Below are positions 11,863-23,105 of a stretch of DNA of 64,000 bases, in pieces. Made by a program: the position numbers and the translations under genes. This DNA is from Batkoa obscura (lineage: Eukaryota; Entomophthoromycota; Entomophthoromycetes; Entomophthorales; Batkoaceae): the NCBI GenBank assembly GCA_030770535.1, contig JASVEC010000005.1, positions 1,612,001-1,676,000 of the forward strand. Reading direction: 5' to 3'. Every line of letters starts with the position of its first letter. Position 1 is the first letter of the stretch. A model generated the notes under the pieces. That model made no database searches. It worked only from the letters and a program-made list of their open reading frames with translations, and was not told the DNA's origin.

Positions 11863-12610
11863 CTATTGTCTTTTTTGTATTTTTGTTTCTTGATACTTTT
11901 TAAAAATTATATCTGTTTTCCCATTATTAACAGTCGATTTATTAATTTTATTATGTTTGCAAATAAAAGTCTCAAATCCTGAAATCAATTGATTGATATC
12001 TTCTATTTTACATAATGCTTCAAAACTACTTTTCCATTTTGAAAGGCTTCCAAAATGTCTATCAACTATACTTTTTCCATGATGCTCAGCAAAAAAATCA
12101 AGATCAATATTTAAATTATTATTCATTTTATGAATTTGTTTAAATATATGGGAATGTATTTTTGTACCTAACAATTTTACTAACAATTTTTCCGCTTAAA
12201 TAACGCTTAAAAAATGGAAAAAATAATGAAGTCAAAAAAAACACTCCCATATAATGTAGGAACTCTTGGGATCTAAAATGATTTCGTGTATCTGCTGATA
12301 TATGCTGGATCATGATTTAATATTTTAGATAAATAATCAAAGTAAACTTTGGCTATTGTTTTATCATTTTTTAAATATAAAACATCAAAGTCTAATACTG
12401 ATGTAGCTTGTTTATTATAACGATCTAAATTTATTGAATCTGGTCTTGTTCCTATTTCCATATTCTGTTTGAAATCTAGAATTATTAAACAACTTTTATT
12501 ATTTATTTTTTTAATGGTTTCGTTAAATGTATTTTTTTGAGTATCAACACAAAATTTATGTAATTTGTATAACTTTTCTTTATTGAAAATTTCTTATATT
12601 TCTGTTTTGT
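11863..12610 (-). pseudogene. Decayed DNA-transposon transposase, split by a MITE
   Basis: Read on the minus strand, two open pieces follow each other. The first (about 12610-12273) reads SCLIILDFKQNMEIG and later VYFDYLSKILNHDPAYISRY. The second (12150-11863) reads FFAEHHGKSIVDRHFGSL. The order LDFK-N, then a 'lS..L.HD' block, then HGKS..D.HF is the pattern I associate with a family of DDE transposases of eukaryotic DNA transposons; I cannot name the superfamily with certainty. The stretch between the two blocks is far too short for an intact protein, and a MITE (12147-12251) lies inside it. No terminal repeats of the transposon itself were found. Confidence 0.5.
12147..12251 (+). mobile_element. 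MITE-like element, copy 5 (inside the transposase remnant)
   Basis: A well-preserved copy: TATGGGAATGTATTTTTG at the left, AAAAAACACTCCCATA at the right, TA at both ends. It interrupts the transposase remnant at 11863-12610, so it inserted after that element. Confidence 0.85.
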
Positions 12611-12658
12611 TTCTTATTGCTGTATTATTTTATTTTCAAATAACTTTTTTCTAACTGC

Positions 12659-12760
12659 ATGGGGCTGTATTTTTGTGTTTAAGAATTTTACTAACAATTT
12701 TTCCACTCAAATAGCACTTAAAAGATAGAAAAAGTGATGAAGTCAAAAAAAACCCCAATT
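12659..12760 (+). mobile_element. MITE-like element, copy 6
   Basis: ATGGGGCTGTATTTTTGTG at the left, AAGTCAAAAAAAACCCCAAT at the right, with the usual core. The terminal TA dinucleotides are eroded. It lies close to the 5' side of the transposase remnant. Confidence 0.78.
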
Positions 12761-13105
12761 GTTATTTATCTTTCAACTTTATTTTTATTTAACTTTCATA
12801 TGTAATTTTTGAATTCTATTCAACCAAACATATTATTGATGTTATTTACACGAGTTGTTTATTTTATATTCTTCTCTTTATAAACTGAGCCCTATAATGT
12901 ATAGGGTTTAGTTTTATCAACATGTTTTGATATAGTTTAAATAGAGTCTAACGATTGATGCTAGGAGTTGAGATTTATTATAATATAAAATTTAATATTT
13001 TTATTAAATATCAACTGAATATTGTAAAAAAATAAAGATAAAAATAAAAAAGATAAAAATAAAAAAGTTCAATGCTAGAGCATATTTTATAATCAAAAAA
13101 ATTTA

Positions 13106-13206
13106 TAGGGACGTTTTTTTGATTTCATTACTTTTCCATTTTTTAAGAGCTATTTAAGTGGAAAGGTTATTAGTAAAATTCTTAAACAAAAGAATACATC
13201 TCCATA
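13106..13206 (-). mobile_element. MITE-like element, copy 7
   Basis: Reverse orientation: TAGGGACGTTTTTTTG at the left, ACATCTCCATA at the right, with TTTTTTAAGAGCTATTTAAG in the middle. Confidence 0.8.
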
Positions 13207-14035
13207 TATTGATTTATATCTTTTATAATGAATGGTTGCTGCATATAATCAATCATCATAAATCTTATGTGACTAATTTTTGGCTTATAACAAAATACTT
13301 TTTATTTATGTTACAATACTTGTTTAAATAATTACTTTTAACTAGTTTCTATTATAAAAGTGACAGTTTGAAATATGACAAGGTTTAAAATCAATAATAT
13401 TTTTGAAAATTAATGTTCATCAGAAAGTTTTCCAAACTCTTATTTTTTGACAAATACCTGTAACCTACTTATTTTGAAGCATAAAATCATTAAAATTTAT
13501 AAATGTAAATTTTCATTTTTAAAGCTATCTCCCTAAAGAATAAAAAATGCCGCATTTATAATCAGAACATATTAAATTAAGTTAGGGTACAAGTATAAAT
13601 ATAATGTTGTATTAAGATGAGGTACAAGTATAATGTATTTGAGTTAATTTTGGAATATAAAATATAATAGTAAGATAAGATGTATAAACTAATTTGTCTT
13701 TTAAACATAGTCCTTTAAGAGTAAATTGAAAAACGCAATCGGTACTATTTGATCATTTTGTGCTCATCTATTCTTTAATATAATTTAATGTGTATTTATT
13801 TAAAAATAGAACGTTCTGAACAAATTTAATTATCTTCTTATGGATATAAGTGAACATATGCCCAATAAGGAATAAAAATGCACGTAGTTTTAGGAAATAA
13901 TAGACTCCAATAGATATCATTCACTATTGATTTTTGGCAACTCAATATAATCTTTGATGCATTATTAAATAATTCCATAAATAATAAAAAAAGTATATAT
14001 AAAAAGATAAGGTAGAGAATTATCTTTAACTTAAA

Positions 14036-16018
14036 ATGCTTTACTATGCTTTATTAACGATAACATCTTTATTTTTGTTTTACTGGGCTTACAATGTAAC
14101 TTTATTGTTATTCTATCAATTAATTCATACATTTATGTCACTAATAGGTAATCTATCAATTATATTTTAGTCCAATGCACAATATACCGGGACCAATGAT
14201 ATATATTTTAATACCGAACATATATAAAATCCACATATTGATGGGAGGCTTCCATTTACATATGCTCGATCTTCATACTAAGTATGGAAAGGCAGTCCGA
14301 TTAAGTAAATATACATTAAGGCATAATATATATTATACTGACTTCATTTAAACATAGGTTCAAATGTGGTGTCCTTTGCATCCGAAACAGCTTCCAAAGA
14401 TATTTATTCTACTTACAATTTTCAAAAGCATGGGTTTTATTCTGCATTCCAAATTGTTGGAGAAGCAAGCTTTAGTACCAGGTAATATTATCAAAACTCT
14501 TTGTAAATACAATACTGATTTTCTTAAAGAGATAAAGACTTCCATCGTAAAAGAGTAAATTAATTCTTGTACTATATAACTAAATATTTAAATAATGATT
14601 GTAGAAGAAGATTTTGAGCGTAGGATTTTCCGAGAGAAATATCTTGAACTTAGAATATTTAGTTAAAAATACCTGTGAGCAATTGAAAAATAAGATGAGA
14701 CATTTTGCTGAAAGAAAAGAAGCATTTAAGTTATGCCTTTACTTTCATTGCTTCTCTTTTGTAAGTATACTATATTATATTGTATCATCTACTAATATTT
14801 CTTAGGATGTAATAGGCGAAGTAGTTTATGGCAAACCTTTTAATATGATAAAAAATGGTCATCACCCAATAATAGATTGGATACATGATTTGTTATTCCT
14901 TAGTATTGTGGTAAATTTACTATATTTATTATAATAATTCAAATTAATAATTAATTAACAGTTGTTTTTGTTTCCATTTTTAAAACATTTTAAATATGAC
15001 AGTATCAAACAATTATATAATGTAATTTTATTTTATTTTATTGTATAAATTTAATCTGATTATTGTTAGTTCTCTTATGATGCTATTAAAAACTCCAAAA
15101 AGCATGCTGATAGAAATACCATTTTAAATAATCTTATTGATGCGGTTGATCCGGAAACTGGTGCTAAATTAAGTAGAAAGGAACTTGCAGATGAATCCAT
15201 TATACAACTGTAAGTATTTTAATTTGCAACATTGTAATAGTACATTAAATTTCATATAGTGCTGCTGGTACAGACACAGGATCTAATGCGTTAATATGGT
15301 AAAATAAATTAAACTGCTAAAACCAATAAATTCTAATTAACAAAATTCTAGGATATTTTATAATTTAATGAAAAACCCAGCAATTTACAGAAAATTGAAA
15401 CAAGAATTGATAACAGTATTCCCAGATAAAAATAGCATTGCTTATACTAAGCTCAAAAACGAGTGTGCTTATTTGAGTGCTGTTTTACATGAAGGACTAC
15501 GATTTATGCCTGTGGTTTCTGGAAACCCAATGAGAATCACACCTAAAGGCGGTAAAGTCATTGATGGTTACTTTATTGAAGAGGAGGTAGTTTAAGCATT
15601 ATATTAACTATAGAGATATACTAAATAATAATAATAAGACAATTGTTGGTGTCAATCTTAACGCCTTACATAATTTATCAACTCTATGGGAAGAGCCAGA
15701 TAAATTTAATCCAGAGCGATGGATAACAGGAGATGGCAAATTTCGATCAGATCCTAATTTTATGCCTTTCTTAATAGGACCAAGAGGATGTGTTGGTAGA
15801 ACGTAAGTATAATATACATATTTATGCTGATATTAATATTTCTATTCCTAATTAGTTTGGCATGGATGGAATTATATTTAGCTACAGCCAATTTAGTTCG
15901 AAACTTTGATTTTTATTTAAATGACCCTAAACTTACTCTCAAATCTAAATTTTACGTAGTCACTTCACCTACAAAACCAATGGAGGTTATTGTAAAGGAG
16001 AATGATAAGCTGCTATAA
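14036..16018 (+). CDS. Cytochrome P450 monooxygenase
   Basis: Twelve exons (14036-14095, 14148-14304, 14358-14481, 14530-14554, 14605-14760, 14806-14910, 14962-15021, 15070-15209, 15260-15298, 15352-15586, 15639-15802, 15856-16018) keep one frame and give 475 residues, slightly short for a microsomal P450. An N-terminal hydrophobic anchor (LLTITSLFLFYWAYN) is followed by the proline hinge MHNIPGP. The C-helix region reads RDKDFHRKRKKILSVGFS, the I-helix oxygen-binding motif AAGTDTGS, the K-helix HEGLR (ExxR), and the haem loop FLIGPRGCVGR with its cysteine thiolate. It should therefore be an active ER-bound haem monooxygenase; the substrate cannot be told. A 3' fragment of a close paralog with the same exon boundaries lies at 37730-38448. 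Exon 4 is only 25 bases, supported by phase and by the conserved motif it encodes. Confidence 0.88.
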
Positions 16019-17010
16019 TAGTTTTAATAATGTTCAAGAAACATTGATACCTAATCTTTATTAAGGTGATAAAATAAAATAAAATAAAATAAAATGACTA
16101 TTATTGATGATGGATTTTATTTTTAAATTTAATAAGTTGTTGATTTTGAATGTTGAAAATTTGATTCAAAGATAAAATTTCAACTTAAAGTTAATTTCAT
16201 TTTTAGCAACTCGGAAAAAATTTTCATGAAAATTTTTTAGATTGACTTCCAGCCAATAAAACCAGACATCATTTTCAAAAACTATAAAAAGCAAACTATT
16301 GAACTTGAATAAATTAGTTTTAATTATTTAAGGTAAGTAAAAGATTTATAATAACAATATAAAGATAAAATGATGAATAACAAAATAGGGACAACAGAAT
16401 AAGATTTTAAATCTTTGCTGAGAAACATTTTGGAATCTTCTTTTATATCTGATTCTTGATTATTCCTTTAAGCCCAATTAAAGAACTTAAACTAATTTTA
16501 TCTTTTTTAGAGTTTATATGTCGTTCTGGAGTAGCTATTATCATTAATAAATAAAATGTAGTGTTTAATGTATGTATACATAGTGTGTTTGCTTTATTTT
16601 CTAATTATTCTACAGTCTATAAAAATTTAGTTTATCAGTATAAATAATGTTGTAATTCAAATTCATAAAATATCTTGTCCTTAATTTCATTTATTATGTA
16701 ACACTATGATATATGCCAAGGTGTCAAGCAGACGTAGATATTGCATATTTTAACTTTAGAATTTAATGAGAACTAAATATTAAATTATAATTTATACTTA
16801 ATAAAAATGGTTCAAAACTATTATTGTTATAAAGTATGGTTAAAGAATAAAAATAAGAGATTCAAAAGACTATGTGAAATATTGATGATGAAAGATGGAA
16901 TGATGCTATAGGTAACTTTTAATTAAACGGATAAAAATGGATTAAATTAAATAGTTTATCTATAATATATGGTATATATTATAATTTAAAAGTAAAGGAA
17001 AAGGGAAGAA
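16019..17010. other. Intergenic; short (AAAAT)n tract
   Basis: No gene seen. An AAAAT pentamer is repeated about five times at 16070-16094. The rest is A+T-rich DNA between the 3' ends of the P450 and UBTD genes. Confidence 0.5.
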
Positions 17011-17756
17011 TTAATTAAAAGTAACCTGAGCTTGGACCACCGCATCATTAGTAATTTTAAGTTGGCTTAAAGTAGAGCTAAGTGAAAGTATTTTACCTAA
17101 ATAAATAAATCGAACTTTAGGTAGAGGTTGTTCATCTTTGCCCCACCCTTTAACCAAAGATAATCGTTGTAATACATTATTCAGTGTATCATTGATAGCC
17201 ACGTTTAAATTGATGTCCTCAGCTGTAGTCAGTCGTATACGAATCGTAAGGTCTGTTGCCTCACTTAATTGACTACCACCGTCAATTTCGGTCAATTTAG
17301 TTTCATTTTGCTTTTTAACTTCGTTAGAAACTAAATTTTCTGGTAAAGCAAAGCAATAAGATGGGATCTGATAAAATATACCAGAGTTATCGTAGCAACC
17401 ATCCTTAATATGCCCAGTATGAAATTTCAAAGGAACGGAAATGGCCATCTTTTGAGCTTCCATCAAGTCTTTTGATTCACAAATCTTTTTAATAGCATCC
17501 CATACTTCTTTTTTACCATAATAGCTTGGTTCTGTTTCCCAAAATATTTGTCGTTCTTTTTGTACATCTTCTAAGGTCATTAGCTTTTCGGAAGTCCATT
17601 TATAGTTTTTAAACTCTTTTAAAGTAGATTCTGATCTTTGTGTTATTATTAAATCTTTTTAATTTTTTAGCTATTAGAATTACCATTGTTACTATCTCCT
17701 CTAGTAGATTCGTTTCTTCCATCAGCTCCTTCAGGTCTAGATTGCATACATCCCAT
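17011..17756 (-). CDS. UBTD1/UBTD2-type ubiquitin-like domain protein
   Basis: Two exons (17756-17684 and 17630-17011) give 230 residues, the usual size of the family (dendritic-cell ubiquitin-like protein, DC-UbP/UBTD). The N-terminus MGCMQSRPEG has a glycine at position 2 and a cysteine next to it, a candidate N-myristoylation/palmitoylation site for membrane attachment. A conserved N-terminal domain follows (KYGKKEVWDAIK-like block, read here as YYGKKEVWDAIKKICESKD, then HTGHIKDGCYDNSGIFYQIP and YCFALPENL). The last ~75 residues are a ubiquitin-like fold beginning LTIRIRLTTAEDINLNV and ending VVQAQVTFN, with no C-terminal Gly-Gly, so it is not conjugated like ubiquitin. Family members are linked to ubiquitin-pathway regulation. 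The gene is transcribed away from RSM24, leaving a 750-base shared upstream region. Confidence 0.85.
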
Positions 17757-18506
17757 CTTTTATTGTAGTGTTTTAAAAAAATCAATATTAGTTTAAGGAA
17801 AATTTCATTATTTATTGTAGTTTATTTTAAATTTAAGGAATTTGATTTGTTTTAATTTTCTAACTGTTTACTTTACATTAATTGCCATCCCAAATTTAGC
17901 TGAAGATTTTAACTGTCAATATTATGGCACCAATTTTAGACTGCACTTGCCCAATTAGTTGGGCTCTTTAGGGTACTGAGCTTTAATTTCTTTGAACATT
18001 AATAATCACTACCAAAGCTCTGACATTTATCTTATTGAGATCAATAGCTACTATTTAATTTATTGTTTTGTTCTATTAGAATATAAATAGATTGATAGAA
18101 GTAATTAAAATAAACAAGTGAATCAAATCATATTTTGTATATGTCATTTAATAAGCCGCAATAAAATTAATTAAATATTCTAATTTTAAGGCCATTCTGG
18201 GGGATCAAAAGGTTGAGGAATAGCGCCTCAGACGTTAAGCCCTTGTCAGATGGCCTTTCTATCTAATTCGTAAATTTGTTTTAGTTTAATAAACCACTTG
18301 CTCATAAGGGTTTAACTTTTTTTTAGAGAAACTTCGTCTTTGGCGCTTATATTTATATTTTTGAAATATTAATTCCCAATTTAATAGAGTTAAAATCTCA
18401 TTCGATTTTAGCAACTTTCAACTTGTACTGCAAATAAATCCCATAATTTAAGTAGCATTCAAGAAAAAAGGGAAGCTTTTGTTTTAAATTAAAAATAGAC
18501 AAAAAA
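17757..18506. other. Divergent promoter region of UBTD and RSM24 genes
   Basis: No protein-coding gene. It contains an unusually G+C-rich island at 18190-18255 that can fold (listed separately). The rest is A+T-rich. Confidence 0.5.
18190..18255. other. G+C-rich structured island of unknown nature
   Basis: Sixty-six bases in an otherwise A+T-rich region. The ends GGCCATT (18190-18196) and GATGGCC (18249-18255) pair over seven bases. Inside, TGAGG and CCTCA pair across a seven-base loop. The general shape recalls a tRNA, but no position fits a proper anticodon loop and the T-arm does not pair, so I do not call a tRNA. It may be an eroded tRNA-like sequence, another small RNA, or a binding site in the divergent promoter. 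Confidence 0.35.
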
Positions 18507-19320
18507 ATGTTCAAAAACAGTTATAAGATAGGAGTCAAGTTAAATACTAGCTTAATATTAAAAAATACAACTCCATTAACTTACTTACCAAAATGTTCCA
18601 TTACCACCTCGAACCCACTATTAGCACGTTCAAGTGACAAACAAAATCAAAGTAATTCTATAGATGTAGATTGGGAAAGAGATGGCAGGGAGTTTGAGTT
18701 TAATTTTAATGATCATACAACACCAGCCCATCGATTTATTCGCCAAATTCGTTACGTGCGTCACTATTTAAGGAAAGCTAAATTTGAATTACCTAAACTT
18801 AAAGGTAAGGATCGATCAATTAATTATTTAAATAACATAAACTAAATTCAATAGATTTAAGAAAAGATTTTACACCACCTGCTTCACAGCAATATATACA
18901 ATTTAGTAAAATTGAACATTTGGGTGAAGAACATCCATTAGATATTAAAAGTATTATGGTTATTGATATGGAGAAATTAAAAGGAGCTAAAATATTTAAT
19001 GAAGAAGAAATGCATAAGTTATTACTTATTTGTTCTCAACACTATTTTCAAGAATCTAATCAACTTCGATTTTCTTCAAAGAAATACCCTACCTTTTTAG
19101 AAAATAAATTGAACTTGATTCAACTTTGGAACCGAATTATCAAAGAAGTTAAAGTAATAGGATTTTTTCATGTTTTTTTAGGCATTAGGATTAATTTTTT
19201 ATTTAGGAAGGTGAAGATAAATTTTTAGATATCCCATTGCCTACTTTCAAACCTAATTCTTCTCACCGTCGTCTCTCTAAGGAACAAATTAACTTTCCAA
19301 CTGAATGGATTAAAAATTAA
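18507..19320 (+). CDS. RSM24: Mitochondrial small-subunit ribosomal protein mS35 (Rsm24)
   Basis: Three exons (18507-18804, 18855-19153, 19207-19320) give 236 residues. The first ~45 residues are rich in Lys, Ser and Thr and lack acidic residues (MFKNSYKIGVKLN...), as in a mitochondrial targeting sequence. The rest matches the MRP-S28/S35 family: a conserved PAHRFIRQIRYVRHYLRKAKFE-like region, EHLGEEHPLDIKSIMVIDM, and KYPTFLENKLNLIQLWNRII. The protein belongs to the head of the mitochondrial 28S/37S ribosomal subunit. The length is a little below that of yeast Rsm24. Its presence shows the organism has translating mitochondria. Confidence 0.8.
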
Positions 19321-19774
19321 GGTTTAATGTGATTCAAATATTTTTTTATCAATAATAAAAATCAAGAACATTATAGCTTATTTTTACTTTTATAAATATT
19401 AGTATATTAAATTAAAATAATGAAAATTACAAATGTTAAAGTTCTGGTTTCCTAATATCTATTTTATCAGATAATTTTTTCCAGATATTATAATAAAATA
19501 CTAAAATATATAATCTATTTTGAGTTTGGAATAATATAACCTAAGAATTCAATAACCTCCTAAGCTATCGATTATCAATATCAGTAACAAACGACTTATT
19601 TCATTCTAAAATTCTAATTCATAATAAAAAAATATACCAAATTAAGGCAATGCAAACTTCCCTTGCAAAAATTGCTAATCCTTTGCCAAATTTTGAAATT
19701 TGGTTGGAAATATTAAAAAAGCAATAAATCTATTATTCTATCTTTTTATTTAAATTTGAACAAAATTTCAAACC
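19321..19774. other. Intergenic between RSM24 and SGD1
   Basis: A+T-rich; nothing recognisable beyond presumed terminator and promoter sequence. Confidence 0.5.
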
Positions 19775-22700
19775 ATGGTATATAGAGCGAAGAAAAGGAT
19801 TTTAGAAAAGGGGAAGAGGAAGACAACGGATATGCCTAAAAAGCTATTGGATGAGCTTGTTTTACAGAAACAACAACCAATAGTGGAGACAAAAGGTAAA
19901 AATAAAAATCCAAAGAACAAAAAAGGGATCGAAGAGCCTGTAGAGAAAGGTAAGTTGGTTTGTAATTTTATTGAAGCTTAAGTTAGTGGACTGATTGGGT
20001 TTTTTACATTATTAGATGAAAGGAACTTTAATAAAAGATTTGTTAACAATAGTTTGAAAAGAAAACAACTTAGAAAAGAAAAGAGGAAAGGGGGTAAAAA
20101 GAAGTTACAACAAACAAATATTTCAAAAAACAAAAAGTTTAAGGGTAATATTAAGGACGATATCATTGATGCTGAAAGCGAGGAAGAAGAAGAAGAAGAA
20201 GAAGAAAGTAGTGAAGAAGAAATAAAAATCAAACGAGTCAATGAAAATATGAAAAAGTTAAGTAAAGCAGAAGAAGAAGAAGAGAAATATATGAGAGCAT
20301 TGGAAAAGAAGCTAAAAATCAAAAAGAAAGATAACATATTAAAGAACTCGGCTTTTATAGAGGATGGATTTGATGGTAAATTATTAATATTTTAAAGTTA
20401 ATTGTGGTTGTTAAATAGTTTATCTAAGATTTGTTAAATGGATTGGACTTAAAGTGGGGTTCTAGTAAATTGGTTGGTGACACAGTTACTAATAGTAATA
20501 GTGAAAGTGATGGTGAAAAGGTAGGATTTGTTTTATAATTATAATTATTCAATTTTAACTTTCTTTTCTATTTTAGTTGGAGTTTGAAAATTCTTATTAT
20601 TATTCAACTAGAGCACCAAAAGTTGAAGCGAAAGAGGAAGGAAGTGAGACTGATGAAGATATAAATGGGGATGATGAAGATATAGATGAGGATGATGAAG
20701 ACGAGGATGATGAAGACGAGGATGATTTAGATGAAGAAGATTTAGATGATGAGGAAGAAGAAGAAGAGGTCAAACCTGAAGTAAAAGAAATAAAAACTGA
20801 AGGTAATAAACGGGTTAAGTTAGAAAAATAATAAGATTAAAAAAATACATAGTCACCAAATATATACCACCTCATTTGAGAAACAAAGATGATAAACTTG
20901 AAAAACTTCAAAGAATTATGCGTGGATTAATCAATAAGTAATGTTATTTAAATATGAAATAATAGTAGATTAATTAATTCATTAATAGATTAAGTGAAAA
21001 TAATATTGAATCTATTTTATTTGAAATCGAAGCATTATATCAAACTAATAGTAGAAATAGTAAGTTTTGAAACTAAATCAAATTTATTTATTATTTATTA
21101 ATTGTTTTTATTGTTTTTAAGGTGTAACAAGTACTATTACGGATATTATACTAGATCTTATTTCAGATAAAGCTACTTTGTTGGATACTTTTGTTATCCT
21201 TCATAGTACAATTATTGCATCATTGTATCAACTTGTTGGGGTTGAACTAGGTAATTTCAATGATTTAATCCACTCAAACTCTAATTCTAAAAAAAATTTA
21301 GCTGCTCATTTTACACAAACATTAATTGAAAAATTTATTAAACATTATGAAAACGGATTAAAATTAATTAAGGATAATGATAGTAATGAAATTGATACAG
21401 ATGAGCATAGTGATGTTAAAATCAGTCTTAATTTAATTACTTTAATTTCTGAATTATATAACTTGGAAGTTATTTCATGTGTTTTAATTTATGATTTAAT
21501 TAAAATGTTCTTAAAGCGACTTAATTCAGTTAATGTCGAACTTTTACTTAAAATTATAAGAGGTAAATTATAACATATATACATAATAATAATGATAATA
21601 ATAATATAAATAGCTATTGGTTCTACATTAAGAAATGATGATCCAACAGCAATGAAAGATATAATTTTAATAGCCCAAAAAGAAATGCAAAAAGAAACTA
21701 AAATTAGTAGTCGAATGAAATTCATGATGGAAGTATTAACCAATATTAAAAATAACAAAGTTAAAAAAAATCTACTAAATCAACAAAATATAACAAATGA
21801 AGAATTTATTAAAAAAATGAAATTGTTTTTAAAAAATATTAAAAAGAAAAAATACGGTAAGATTTTTTTATTTCTATATAAATATTATTTATTCATTTTT
21901 TTAGTTGGTCATACAGAACCTTTAAGAGTTTCTTTAGAGGATATTAAACAAACTTCTGTAAAGGGTAAGTATAAATTGCGTATATATGTATTATTAAATT
22001 AAAATTTTAAATAGGTAAATGGTGGCTTGTGGGTTCAGCATGGAAAGATAATATGTATGGGGAAGAAAATCAAATGACTAAAAAAGAAAATGAAATGGAT
22101 AATGATATAATAAAAGAAAATCAAGCATCTCTTTTAAATTTAGCAAGAGAACAAGGAATGAATACTGATTTACGTAAACAAATCTTTACGACAATTATGG
22201 GATCCGAAGATTATATCGATGCTTATGAAAAATTATTGAAATTAAATTTAAGTGAAAAACAAATGCGAGATATACCTAGAGTATTATTAAATTGTTGTGG
22301 AAATGTAAGTATTAATTATTTAATTATTATTATTATTAACATATTAATAGGAAAAAATATATAATCCATATTATACATTATTATGTATTAAATTTAATAT
22401 GTATAAAACTAGTTTCAAAATCACATTTCAATATGCTCTTTGGGATTTATTCCGAGAATTAGGAGAAAGTAATATTGGCGGGTTTGATACTAAAATTCAA
22501 AATGAAAGTAAAAATGTACCTGTACGTAAAATCCTTAATTTAGGTAAACTTTATGGTGAAATGATGGGCAAAAATTCCGTTTATTTAACAGTATTGAAAG
22601 TAATTTAAATAATTTTATAGTAATTATTGTATATTTATATAAATTCATTTTTTAGACCCTTAATTTTACTACTTTAAAATCAAGAACTAGATTATTATTA

Positions 22701-22922
22701 CAAATTATATTATGTAACATGTTACTTGTAAGTAATGATGAAGATTTAGCAGTACAAATAAGTAAAATCAAAGAGTTGAAAGAGTTATTGAATGGTATTC
22801 GATTCTTTTTATTTAATTTTGTAATGAAATCAAATTCAATTCAATCTTTACCTTTTAATGATCAAGAAAAAGAAAAAATATTAATAATGGCCAAATTTTT
22901 AGATCAATTATTAGTTATTTAA
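19775..22922 (+). CDS. SGD1: Nucleolar MIF4G/MA3 protein Sgd1 (NOM1)
   Basis: About thirteen exons: 19775-19949, 20016-20375, 20429-20520, 20577 to about 20825, about 20850-20937, 20989-21059, 21122-21562, 21614-21856, 21905-21964, 22016-22304, 22351-22599, 22656-22922. Sgd1/NOM1 is an essential nucleolar factor for 40S subunit assembly that recruits the DEAD-box helicase Fal1/eIF4A3. Seen here: a lysine-rich N-terminus, two acidic tracts (about 20175-20225 and 20635-20770), a MIF4G domain opening with YIPPHLRNKDDKLEKLQRI, and later GKWWLVGSAWKDNMYG. An MA3 domain includes LRKQIFTTIMGSEDYIDAYE and the following helices. The join between about 20825 and 20850 could not be settled: no splice pair keeps the frame, so an unseen small exon, an unusual splice site or a one-base sequence error must be involved. 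The other joins are in phase. Confidence 0.82.
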
Positions 22923-23105
22923 TTTATTTTCTTTTTAATAAAAAAAATATAGAATATAATATATTAATAAAAAATATAGATAAATATTGAATAAAGTATT
23001 GTTATTGTTTATTATTATTATTTATTTATTATTATTTATTATTATTAGTAATAAAAACAAGATAAATTATTAAAATCAATATTAATTTAATGACTAATTT
23101 ATTAA

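Larger units (their letters stand above)
8253..14035. other. 5.8-kb gene-poor region with mobile-element debris
   Basis: No intact host gene was found. The region holds five MITE copies, a small perfect hairpin (8963-8993), a 168-base foldback (11418-11585) and a transposase remnant (11863-12610). It also holds faint traces of a protein-kinase fragment (about 10300-10380). The remainder is A+T-rich sequence with stops in all frames. Confidence 0.65.

Noticed and set aside
18190-18255. tRNA gene
   Set aside because: The outer stem pairs, but the seven-base loop lacks T33 on either strand and the T-arm does not pair.
19978-20337. Minus-strand frame rich in Ser/Phe/Leu
   Set aside because: It is the mirror of the Lys/Glu-rich exon of SGD1 on the plus strand.
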